Assembly: GCA_016271365.2 (NCBI GenBank)
Contig: CM057451.1
Location: forward strand, 494,997,501 to 495,061,500
Origin: Neoceratodus forsteri
Taxonomy: Eukaryota > Chordata > Ceratodontiformes > Ceratodontidae
DNA length: 64,000 bases
Direction of reading: 5' to 3'
The first letter of the stretch is position 1; every line of letters starts with the position of its first letter. Below, in pieces: positions 1 to 9,209 of this stretch. The notes beneath the pieces were generated by a model that was not told where the DNA came from, did not search any database, and saw only the letters and a list, made by a program, of their open reading frames with translations. The position numbers were made by a program, and so were the translations under genes.

Positions 1-192
1 TTTATAAATACACACGCATAACAGTATTTGAATATTTACTTTATAATACATAAACTAATGCATATAGGTTCTACATACAAAGGCATAACACATGGCAAGC
101 ATGCAACAGATTATATAATATCTTGTTTTTTCTACTCTTCAATTTTTACAGCTTCACAATGCCCAGAAACAGCAACTTTTGAGCTGCATGTT

Positions 193-572
193 TTACACAA
201 GCATTGGCATCGTCCACTTCCCCCTTAGTGATGAGGTATGCACAATACATACACATATGCATATACACCACTCAAAATAACAAGGCTGATTTTGAAGACA
301 TTCTGTTACATCTAAAATGATGTTCACCTTGCATACTGCTCTACGGTTACTGTTTTCCATTACATCAACATAGAGTCTCCATACAAGTGGTGGCAACTCT
401 TTAATCAGAGTCAGTGTGTTTTCTGCCAGTGAAGCAGCAGCATCTTCAGAGCAGACATTTAATGCAGGCTGCTCTTCAAAGTATATAGGTTCCTTTAAAA
501 TGTCCTTATCACACGGTACATTGTAGACATCAAGACTGTCTGGAATATTGGGAGCATGCCAGTACGCTCCAT
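193..572 (-). CDS. Unrecognised terminal exon downstream of the Cys/His gene copies
   Basis: An open frame on the minus strand runs from about 594 to 193. A good 3' splice site (pyrimidine-rich, ending TTTCAG) sits at 573-574, so the exon probably begins at 572 and the ATG upstream of it may be irrelevant. The predicted peptide starts DGAYWHAPNIPDSL and has an acidic middle followed by a Val/Asn-rich end. I recognise no domain. It is the fourth exon-like block of a minus-strand cluster. Related blocks at 780-1001, 1090-1562 and 1650-2394 also start just after consensus acceptors, which is the main reason to think it is real. It could be a host gene exon, an endogenous viral exon or chance. 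Confidence 0.3.
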
Positions 573-779
573 CTGAAAGTACATTATAATACACTATTTA
601 GAAAAGCACATGCTAAATCTGGTTTATGAAACACAACAAAAGCGATAAAAGAAGCAAAATTTATGATGTCAGACTCAGACCCCCTGCTCTGAAACTAAAC
701 ACTAAAAGTCAACAGCGGTACAGATAAAAACACAAAGTGTATTACATCATAATGGTTATGCATAAACTCTATAGCAATT

Positions 780-1001
780 TTAAACATTGCTTCCTCAAGA
801 GTAGCCCCCTCATCCTTAAAATAATCCACAGTTTCCTTTTGGGGTCCCTCTGGGAGACCATCAAAAAGACCTTGGCATGTCTCTAAAAGTACAGACGTGC
901 TTGTCCTGTAGGTAGATTTAAACCAGGTTGTTTAGCTTTGTGTCTGACTAGTTGGTAAATAAGCCTCTGGATGCACTGACAGTGTTCCATCGTTGTATAC
1001 T
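780..1001 (-). pseudogene. Diverged copy 3 of the Cys/His cluster gene
   Basis: On the minus strand an acceptor (TTTTTTCCAG) lies at 1002-1011 and is followed by a short frame with CIQRLIYQLVRHKAKQPGL. This matches the core of copy 2 (RIQRLMYLILSH) and of copy 1 (VIQRVIHCELVD). A second frame over about 900-780 reads through LETCQGLFDGLPEGPQKETV, so one frameshift or a splice separates the two parts. No Cys-x2-Cys pair is left in this copy. I read it as a degraded paralogue of the 1650-2394 ORF. Confidence 0.35.
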
Positions 1002-1089
1002 CTGGAAAAAACATACATTTAGCAAGTGGTAAAGCCAGGGTAACAATATGAACAATATTAAAATGGTAACAAGTAACAATTTTTGGGGT

Positions 1090-1562
1090 GGGGGTGGGGG
1101 TGGGGTAAATGTTTTTAATAATGTAAACAGTGTTCCTGAATTTCCTTATATAATTTTTTAAGGGTCCTTTTTTGACCAGTGGATCATTTCAGCAAGCAGA
1201 GAAGCCAGGTTAACAACACTATTAATATCACAAGTTTTTTTCTGCTTTGTAGTACACACACTACATGGCTATGACGACCATGATATAAAGTCCATAAAGA
1301 CATTCATCGCCTTCCACTTAATATATCGGCAATCACTTTAACATTTTCTACAAGTGGTAACACAGATTCTTTTATATATATTTATCTGTATCCTCCCATA
1401 CTTCTGGAAGGGCAAACATCATCAGTTCATGGGCTGCATGTATCTCTCACAAAGGCAAATGTCATATTGAGGTGAACCAAACAGTGATGGATGACAGTAA
1501 TGGCTTAAGATCAGATACATAAGCCTTTGGATTCTCTTTGTACTTGCATCCCACATGATTAT
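1090..1562 (-). pseudogene. Diverged copy 2 of the Cys/His cluster gene
   Basis: A 3' splice site (TTTTTACAG) at 1563-1571 precedes a frame with RIQRLMYLILSH, similar to copies 1 and 3. The 3' part at 1110-1200 aligns at DNA and peptide level with the end of copy 1. Both end in NSGTLF followed by a hydrophobic residue, and both are followed by a G-rich run (1080-1105 and 1618-1642). Stops interrupt the copy (for example after KKDP near 1165), so it is probably dead. The shared end and shared acceptor show that copies 1 and 2 arose by tandem duplication. Confidence 0.45.
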
Positions 1563-1649
1563 CTGTAAAAATAAAATATGACACATTTTGGTACTGAAAT
1601 GTTTCCATGTAGTAATTTGGGGAAGGGGGGAAGGGGTGGGGTAATTTTT

Positions 1650-2394
1650 TTACAATATAAACAGGGTTCCTGAATTTCTTTTTAGAAATTTTTTAAAGGA
1701 ACCTTTGCTGACCAGATGGCAGGCATCTTTTTTAATTTCACCGTCTGTCTGCTGTAACATTTGCATAACTAACCACATGGGATCATCGGATTTTCTCACA
1801 TCATTTAAAACATGACTTATAGTTTCCAGGGTACAATTGGTCATATTTAACCCCTGATGCTTCATAGCGATTGCCAAGATCACGGGCATGAGCTGCCCTA
1901 TATGTATGGCTTCAGAAACATTTCTGTATGCTTCTTTAGACCTTAAGTCATCAAGGACACATGAATGGTTTTTCTGACTCAGATCATCTATCTCACACCC
2001 AGGACAGGAATCGACCAATTCACAATGTATCACCCTCTGTATCACTGAAGCAATTGCTCCACGGATGGTATGATACATAACGTACTTACAATACATATCG
2101 TTGTCAGTTTTGGGGGGTTTACTACTGAGGCCTGGTTTTTCACGTGAGGTCCCCTGTCTAATCTCAGTAGAAGAAGAGGGTTGTGTGGTGATCACAGCCT
2201 GTTCTGTGACATTTTGAAACATTCTATCGCTCTCTGTATTTCTAACATACTGGTTCTCACACATCTCATTAACAACCACATTTGTATCTTTCACACAGCA
2301 AACACAGTCGAGCAGTAGATTTGTGGAAAGTCAAGAATCCATGCTGTCCGAATATGACTGCTGCTCCATCGCAAATCCTTCAGTCTATTAAAGT
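1650..2394 (-). CDS. Unrecognised Cys/His-cluster protein, copy 1 (3' exon)
   Basis: This is the longest frame of the 5' cluster: 214 codons open from 2294 to 1650, and the same frame extends upstream through one TGA to a consensus acceptor (TTTAATAG) at 2395. The N-terminal third is Ser/Thr/Asn-rich and looks disordered. The middle carries a possible metal-binding cluster, H-C-x5-C-x2-C-x9-H-x-C (from HCELVD to HSCVL). The C-terminal half is probably helical and ends in a basic patch, KKFLKRNSGTLF. If spliced to the exon at 2535-3097 the phase agrees, but the in-frame TGA near 2341 would stop it, so this copy is mutated or uses another splice. I do not know the family. Viral regulatory proteins and small DNA-binding proteins can have such clusters. 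Confidence 0.45.
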
Positions 2395-2534
2395 AAAACA
2401 GAAAACAGCATTGGTCCTCTGACTCATTATAGGTAAGATTTAGTTCTACTGCTAACTCATCTCCCTCAGTTACACCATGTCACCACTCACATTTTTTTTA
2501 AATGTTACATTTTTAAATGTTAAAATGCATTTAC

Positions 2535-3097
2535 CTCATCAAGGCAACTCTTTTCTTCTTCTTCTTCATTTTTCTCATCTTTCTCTTTCTTAGCCTGGGC
2601 TTGACTGCTTGTGGCTGCATTATCATCATCACCCTCTTGGTCAGAGCCCTCTCTTGGCTCTGTCTTGCATTTCTTTTTCACAACTTTCTCTGATGCTTTT
2701 TTTGGCAGTGTCTCACTGACCATCTTCTCTGGCTCCCCCTTCTTGTCACTCTCTGTTTTTGGTTTCATAGTAACTTCTTTTTCTGCATCAGATTCACACC
2801 CCAGCAACTCTTCAAGGTCTTGCAGTGGGGTCTCTTCAGAAGGACAGTCAGATTTAGGATTTTCTGATTCACCAAACTGTCCAGCGAGTTTCTTTTTTAT
2901 GTCAGACACTCTTCCACTCAACAAGACTTGTGTGGGGCATTCGTTTTCACACCTCACATGGTACACGCATACGTTGGCTTGGGTTGTGGGGCCCCGACAG
3001 CTATCTTCTTGCTTGGCTTTTCATCTCCAGACTTTTCATTAGGTGGTGTGACAATCTGGCCTGTTACAGGGATGTTGAAATGAGAAGCACTTGCCAT
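2535..3097 (-). CDS. Acidic/basic low-complexity protein, 5' coding exon
   Basis: The minus strand has an ATG at 3097 that opens MASASHFNIPVTGQIV. A frame break near 2960-2970 follows, then an open frame to 2520 rich in Glu, Lys, Ser and Asp with repeated KKE/EEE runs. The exon ends in a good donor (GAG|GTAAAT) at 2534, and a matching acceptor lies at 2395, giving a 140-bp intron. A TATA box lies about 100 bp upstream of the ATG. The composition suggests a nuclear, disordered protein; nothing more can be said. The frame break suggests a decayed copy. The plus-strand frame over the same bases is a Ser/Phe-rich shadow. Confidence 0.4.
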
Positions 3098-3193
3098 CTT
3101 CTTGCTTGATGTTTTTGATAATCTGCTCCAAGTCTATAAAACAGAATCTGAGAAATCTCTCAAAAGCTGTGCCTTCTGGCTTCAAATGCAGGG

Positions 3194-3201
3194 TTTATAT
3201 A
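3194..3201 (-). promoter_or_regulatory. TATA box before the acidic exon
   Basis: TATATAAA on the minus strand, about 95 bases before the ATG at 3097. Its spacing fits a short leader, and no ATG lies between. It supports an independent minus-strand transcription unit here. Confidence 0.4.
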
Positions 3202-3653
3202 ACGCTTAGCAAGATGGACTGCCCCTTGGTAAAGCCATCACCACACCCCATCATACTATACATGGTAACATGTCAGAGGCACATCTGTTGTAGCACCCAC
3301 CCCCCTTTTTCAAAACATTATAAATATCACACACACATTTCATTTCAGCCTTCTCCTTGATACTACACAGAGCTGAGGGGGGTGAACTATAGGTATGTGT
3401 ATTCCTTTTTTCTGATATATTTTTATTCTTTCTAATTCATGACAAAAGTATAAATAATTAGTTTTTTGCGATTGTTGCAATGCTATCCAGAAAACTGCTG
3501 AACCATCTTATTTACACAGAGGTCCCCTGTTTAGCTTATAAATGTTACATGTGTATACATAAGCTATACTTTTGATGCAAGTTTGACACAGTCCTACAGA
3601 TGCATGTTAAATAATTTTGTATATTGTTACAAAAACAGAAAAGGGGTACTCAC

Positions 3654-3752
3654 ACAGGCAGATGAATTTCCCTCGGGTGGGGTCTCCACACAGATCTGTG
3701 AAACCTCTGCACGATCAGGTTCCCTCCTAGATACTTCTTTCTGAAAATATCC
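3654..3752 (-). other. Candidate 99-bp internal exon
   Basis: A minus-strand acceptor (TTTTTTGATTAG) and a strong donor (CTGT|GTGAGT) flank 99 bases with at least one open frame. It lies between the GC-rich promoter-like block and the TATA-driven exon, so it could belong to a longer transcript starting near 4.4 kb. No homology is recognised. The bases between 3202 and 3653 show no other gene signal. Confidence 0.25.
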
Positions 3753-3831
3753 TAATCAAAAAACACACATGTCCCTGCAGTTATACACCAGGCCTACAGG
3801 GGCTATACCACTACATAAACACTAACTGATT

Positions 3832-4210
3832 TTGGGGTGGGAGGAGCACGGTGGTGAAGAGGGACAGGGGTTCGAGCTAGGATGGTGGGGTTCACTAGAA
3901 AGGGGGACAGGGGTTCGAGCCAGGATGGTGGGGGTGCAGGAGAAGGGGGACAGGGGTTCGAGCCAGGCTGGTGGGGGTGCAGGACAAAGGAGGGACGCAG
4001 GAGTTCAAGCTAGCATGGTGGGACTCGGGTTCCAGCCAGGATGGTCTGGCAGGGCATCGAGGAGTGTACGAGAAGGAGGGCCGGGGGACAGAGGTTCGAG
4101 CCAGGCTGGTGGGGGTGCAGGAGAAAGGAGGGACGCAGGAGTTCAAGCTAGCATGGTGGGACTTGGGTTCCAGCCAGGATGGTCTGGCAGGGGATCGAGG
4201 AGTGTATGAG
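3832..4210. repeat. GC-rich tandem repeat, 43-bp unit within a 138-bp unit
   Basis: A 43-bp unit containing GGGGTTCGAGCCAGG and a run of GTGGGGGTGCAGGA is repeated. It is embedded in a larger unit of about 138 bp that occurs twice (compare 3991 with 4129). The ORFs on both strands here come from the repeat and are not genes. The GGTTCGAnCC core resembles an RNA polymerase III B box, which may be chance. Confidence 0.85.
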
Positions 4211-4296
4211 AATGAGGGGCATAAGACGCTTACAAAATGGTGGTGTTAGGTCACTTCAAGGGTTTCAGTGGGGGTCATTTCCTGCGCAAGGGGCGG

Positions 4297-4360
4297 GACA
4301 CGGGTTCGAACGTGTGTCATTTCCTGTGCCTGGGGTGGGACACGGGTTCGAACGCGTGTC
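4297..4360. repeat. Two 22-bp dyads 42 bp apart
   Basis: GACACGGGTTCGAACGTG at 4297 and its near copy at 4339 each read almost the same on both strands around TTCGAA. Each is followed by GTCATTTCC. Paired, evenly spaced dyads upstream of a promoter-like block look like protein-binding sites for a dimer. Confidence 0.6.
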
Positions 4361-4373
4361 ATTTCCACCAGAA

Positions 4374-4473
4374 GGGGGCGGGGCTAGCGCATTTTAGGGA
4401 GGGACTTCCGGTTTAACAAGGGGCAATTCTGATTGGTCCATTTTAGGCCACGCCCACCTGTCAAATGACGTGG
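4374..4473 (-). promoter_or_regulatory. Promoter-like block with GC box, ETS, CCAAT and CRE-like sites
   Basis: Within 100 bp lie a GC box (GGGGGCGGGG, 4374-4383), an ETS-like CTTCCGG, an inverted CCAAT (4432-4436), a GTGGGCGTGG-type Sp1/KLF site (about 4448-4458) and a CRE half site TGACGTGG (4466-4473). No TATA is obvious. The clustering is what cellular or DNA-virus promoters show. It stands directly at the broken end of ERV1 env and upstream, on the minus strand, of the 1-4 kb exons. Confidence 0.4.
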
Positions 4474-4524
4474 CATGTGCTGACTGGCTGAAATTTAACA
4501 TTTGATGAGATATATGAACTTATA

Positions 4525-5510
4525 CTACTCATGTATATTGTACACAGATAAACGCTCTTCCATTGCTAAACCTTGCTGGCCTAATGTAAGTGGTAGCAAG
4601 ACCCTTTCTCCAGTGTTAGTATTAAACTGGTCTTGGTACCCCTTAATGGCCTCAAGGTCTGCCCTATTCCATATGCTCATTCCTGATCCAAAAAGTCCAG
4701 CCAGGTCTCCCCACAGATCTCGTTTCTTTCTGGTATTACTAACCCTTTCTTTACTAATAAGAGGGGCCATCATGCTCCCTGTTTTGGCATGGAAAGCACT
4801 TAACATGTCAATTAACATGGTGGCATAAAACTTTGACACACCAGTGTATGCACAACTACTGTTAACATTTATATTCCAAGCAGAAAAATCTAAGTTTATA
4901 TGCACTCTACTGTACTTTACATTATTTACAAGCATGTGATCAATAGGTGTTGATGTAAGCCCACTCTCTGGCCCTTTTGTCACATTTGGGCATTCGATTG
5001 GTGTTACAGTTAAGTATATGGCATCTGAGACTGCAAAACGTAATGAGCTGTTTACACCAGCATAGTTACAAACACTATTATCACCCCAAAGACAGTAGGA
5101 CAGAGTTAACACATAAACACCATTGTCCTTTGGTGTGGCTCTGTTTATGACAAGAGACCCATTTTTGTTCCCAGTCCATGTAGCTGCGGTGATCCAGTCT
5201 TGTGCTCTGATGCACAGCTGGACCAGCTGTTAAAATGTCCACACACCAGTTTGTAGATAAGGAAAGTACGGTTGTTTTAGTCCAGGTGGCTTTCCATGCT
5301 CGTCGTGTAGGTGTTTGTATCAACAGGGTCCCAGTTCCAACTGATTAACAGTGTAATGGACTGTTCATACTCACACATGACGTTAGTCTGTTCCACATTA
5401 ATGTTTAGGCTGGGGATTATAGAAAATCTTATGGCTGTCACCAAGCCGATGATAATGATGCTTTGTGTCTTCATGGCTATAAACATCAAGTGTAGTATTT
5501 TAATTTTCAA
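4525..5510 (-). pseudogene. env: ERV1 env remnant (surface subunit plus start of TM)
   Basis: Three overlapping frames (5510-5277, 5323-5081 and 5112-4525) make one env broken by two frameshifts. A hydrophobic signal peptide near the start (IIIIGLVTAI) is followed by a Cys-containing surface region with several N-x-S/T sites. A furin-type site RKKR lies near 4740, followed by a Gly/Leu-rich fusion-peptide-like stretch (AGLFGSG). The frame stops about 50 residues later. The heptad-repeat region, Cys motif and membrane anchor are missing. The start overlaps the end of pol by a few bases, as in gammaretroviruses. Non-functional. Confidence 0.85.
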
Positions 5511-6800
5511 CCAGCTTTGTTTGACTCTTTTTTACACTGATCAACATGTACCCAGAATTCTTGTTTCCTTCCTCCAGCCCCTTTCTTGCCACTTACTTTA
5601 ACCACATATACCATACTTTCACCTAACCGTTTGCACACTCGGTATGGTCCTAACCAATTAGCATCCTTCCAAGGATTTTTCTGTTCCCAATTTTGCACCA
5701 TCACTACATCTCCCTCCTCTATAGGTAGCCCCCATCCTGCTACTGGCTGTCTACCTTGCTTATTTTGCTCATGTGCCACAGCCATGTTCCTGGCTGCAAA
5801 GGTTAAATATTGCCTAGTTGATACTGTATTGCCTTTAAAACTGCTCATGTTTAACCTTATCTTGGGTAGCTTGAGCCTGGTGGGGGCACATCCTGTGGGT
5901 GAACCAACCTCATTTTCTTCCTGTCATCAATTCATAAGGGGTTAATCCTGTACTAGCTTGGACTGTCCCTCTAATGACCATCAAAATCCCCGGGAGGTGT
6001 GTAACCCAGTCCTTTCCTTCATCCAACACTGCCTTTTTAAGGGCATTTTCAAGGTCCGATTCAATCTTTCCACCATCCCTGAGGTCTGAGGCCTATATGG
6101 CAAATGTAGTCGCTGTTGAACTCCCATTATCTTACATTTCCTGCATCACTTGATTTACAAACAGTTCCTCTATCAGATTCTATGATATTAGAAATCCCAC
6201 CTAGCACAAACTTGTGTATATAAAATTCGAGCTGTTGTTATAGCATTGGCACTCTTAACTGGAAATGCTTCTACCCATTTGAGAACATATCTATCACTAC
6301 CAACATAACTTATATCCCCTTTGCGGTGGGCAGCGGCCAGCGTAATCAATTGTAATGCATCCCTGGTCCTTCTGCTAAAAGTAATCGCTGTAGGGGTTAT
6401 TTTTCTCGCTGGGTCCTGCTGGAGGCATATTAAGCATGTCTGTAGTACAGATCGGACAGTTTTAGATATGTCGGGCCAATAATATTTACCTTTGATAATT
6501 TGGCAGGTTTTATCATGTCCTGGGTGTCCCGCCCACAGCTGGTTTTCTAATACAATGTCCTTTTGTAAAGAGTCGGGCACTACCCACTTTGGGATTTTGT
6601 CTTCCCCCCTTTGATATAAAACATTATCTATTATTGTGAAGGCCCCATGGACCTTCGGATCCATTTGCACTTGTTTTATTTTCTCTTGTATCCACTGGTC
6701 CTGGTTTTGGAGCTCCTGTAAGTTAGGTGGAGTATCCACCCTTTTAACCTCACTAACACTACTTGAGCCTTGGCTATCCTGTGGTCTGATGCCCTTCCAA
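5507..6800 (-). pseudogene. pol: ERV1 integrase remnant
   Basis: The zinc-binding HHCC part is visible (GHPGHDKT, then CLICLQQ). It is followed by a reduced catalytic core in which YVLKWVEAFPVK marks the region after the first Asp. A frameshift near 6188 leads to a frame with ESDRGT, around the second catalytic Asp. Several stops cover 5850-6180. The C-terminal frame (5848-5507) contains NWLGPYRV, the GPY/F-like domain that ends gamma/epsilon and Gypsy integrases. The segment between the zinc domain and the core looks shortened. Inactive. Confidence 0.8.
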
Positions 6801-7348
6801 GAGTCCCCTTCCTTGACAGCGATTTTAGCCCATTTATCTGCTTTCTCATTTCCCCATTCCTCGAAGGTTCCGTACTTACTAGTAGTGTGAGCTTTTACTT
6901 TAATTAAAGCTATTCTCCCTGGGAGCTTCTCTCCTTCCTTTAAAATTGCCTTTAAAAGCTGTCTATGTCGGACATGCTCCCCTGTAGCTGTTTTCATATC
7001 CCTTCTAGACCATATGGGCAACCATGTGGTTAACTAGCCTATAGCAAACTGTGAGTCAGTACAAATTGTGATGCGCCCGTATGGGACTGCCTTTATTGCC
7101 TCATATATGGCTACCAATTCTGCGTACTGAGATGAATCTCCTGGTGATAATTTAATGAGCAACCACTGCTGATTTAGGGGCCTCATTTCATCATCATCCC
7201 CAGTATTAAAATACTCAGCCGCCCCAGTATAGGCATTTCCTTTTTCCCAGTATCGCGATCCATCAACACACAACATTGTATGACCTTTGTCATCTCCATG
7301 TTTCTCTACAAAGGAGGAAATATGCCTCCTGTTGCATGGGTTCCCCAC
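6800..7348 (-). pseudogene. pol: ERV1 RNase H remnant
   Basis: The frame at 7348-7034 holds CVDGSRYW (first Asp), AELVAIYEA (Glu) and CTDSQFAIG (second Asp). The next frame carries KVKAHT and NEKADKWAK (final Asp region). All the usual D-E-D-D landmarks can therefore be placed, across one frameshift near 7030. About 200 bases upstream (7350-7553) connect to RT with stops. Its role would have been removal of the RNA strand during reverse transcription. Confidence 0.8.
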
Positions 7349-7553
7349 AATCGTGGGGTTCTCCTATGTAGTCAAGTACTTCATCATGTGGGGCTTATTG
7401 AGTTTTTGTACTCGTAACTTGTTTATCCTGTAGTAGTAGCAGCCACTTAGCCTGCCTGCTATGGCTGACTCCCTTTGCCTTTCCTTCCACTAACAATTTA
7501 ATGGGCGTGTGAGTTGTTTGGATAATTATAGGGCTAAATCCAACTATTTCTTC

Positions 7554-9143
7554 TCAGGCTTGTACTGCCCACACTATTGCCAATAATGTTTTTTCACACT
7601 GGCTAAAACCTTGTTCCACTTTAGACAACTGTCGATTTAAGTATGTTATTGGGACCAAATTATCCCAACAATTTTGTAATAGTACTGCTATTATGGTGTC
7701 GTCTGTTGCTACAGCTTGTATAATAAATGGCTTTGCATGATCTGGGATGGCTAAAGCGGGAGCTTGCATTAACGCTTGCGTTAATTTCTTAAAACACTGC
7801 AACTCTTCCCCTTCCCATATTAGCTTGTCCTCTTTTTGTGGGTTGTCTCTAAGTAACGCATACAACGGCTTAGTGATCTCAGAATACCCTTCAATATAAT
7901 CTCTGCAAAAATTGGTCATTCCTAACAGTTTTCTAAGCCCTGTTACAGTTGTTGGTAAAGGTAACTTTTGTATAAGGGTAGCCCTGGCAGGGTCAACACG
8001 CCTACCCTTCTCTGACACTATGGTTCCTAAAAATGTCACTTCTGGCCCAGCAATTTGTACCTTCTCTGGATTAATTTTAAGACCTCTTTTAGCTAGGGCT
8101 TTAAGCACTCGGTCTAGTAATTGGGCGTGCTCTGCCATATTTCTGCTTTGCAACAACAAATCATCCACGTATTGAATTACCTCATGTTCCAACCCCTTCT
8201 CTTGGAGTACTTGTTGCACATAGCAATGAAACAACATTGGGGAGGAGTGGAACCCCTGGGGCAAACGAGTAAAAGTGTATTGTTGATTTTTAAAAGTAAA
8301 AGCAAACTTATACTGATCTTGTTGGCTGAGGGGCAGGGACCAAAATCCATTTGCCAGGTCGAGGACCAAAAAAACTTTACTTGTAGGTTTAAGTTTGTTA
8401 AACATTTCAATTGCCGTACTTATAATAGGGCTAACTTGTGGAGTTACTTTATTTAATTTTCTGTAATCTATAGTTAGTTGATACTTTCCATTGGGTTTTT
8501 TAACGGGCCATATAGGGCTATTTGCTGTGGAGCAAATGGGTCGCAATACCCCTTGGGACAATAAATCATTAATTACTGGTTCTATTCCTGTTACTGCCTC
8601 CTGTGGGATGGGGTACTGTTTAGTATGTCCAGGGTCGGGGCCTTCCACTGCTATTTCTGTGTCACTGACTGTCCCATAATCAGTGCCAGACACTGCCCAG
8701 ACACTGGGGTATTTGTCTATTATTTGTTGTAACTCTGTTTGGCTTACCTCGGGCCGGCTATATGCTTTATTGGATTTAACTGAAGCCCAAATATAACTCT
8801 CAGGTACTGTTGTAATACTATACCCTTTAACTGTTACTTGTTGCAAGCACTTGTTGACTAAATCAATAATTAGGTGGTGTTTCTTTAAAAAGTCACTTCC
8901 TATTATATTTTGCATTGTTAGGCTTCCCTCCATTACTATGAATCTTCCCTCCCCAACTACCTTGGTTCCTAAAGCAACTATTTGTGGGTAAGTCACATAC
9001 CCTTGTGCTGTGTGTCCTGTGCAGCCCTCTATTTGTAAGGGAGGTTTTTCTGGATCCAGTGGTATATGCATAGTAGTAAGTGAGACGGTTGCCCTGGTAT
9101 CAACTAAAGCCATCACCCGTTTTTTTCCCATTTTAAGTGGCAC
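7554..9143 (-). pseudogene. pol: ERV1 protease and reverse transcriptase (longest intact frame)
   Basis: An uninterrupted 529-codon frame. Residues 1-100 are the aspartic protease. Its active-site triplet reads DTR (ALVDTRATVSL) where retroviral proteases have DTG or DSG, so it is probably inactive. Residues from about 180 onward are RT: IDYRKLNK, the VLDLANGFW Asp, LPQGFHSSP, and the catalytic YVDD at about residue 325. The end reaches the tether domain (ITYLNRQLS, SQCEKTLLAI). The RT looks whole although gag, IN and env are broken. It is joined to gag through a frame change at about 9143-9210. Confidence 0.9.
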
Positions 9144-9209
9144 GGTTGGTCGCCCCGGTTATCAAATGTTAGCGCACATACCTATCATGAGTCAGGGGCC
9201 TCCACATCC

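Noticed and set aside
2611..3042. Plus-strand frame of 143 codons
   Set aside because: Antisense shadow of the Glu/Lys-rich exon; Ser/Phe-rich composition and no promoter or splice context.
3832..4249. Gly-rich and Pro-rich frames on both strands
   Set aside because: They are produced by the 43/138-bp tandem repeat and are open in several registers at once.
1..4500. Accessory genes of ERV1 driven by an internal promoter, as in foamy viruses
   Set aside because: ERV2, the same family, shows env ending directly at the polypurine tract and LTR with no room for accessory genes, and ERV1 env is broken before this region begins.
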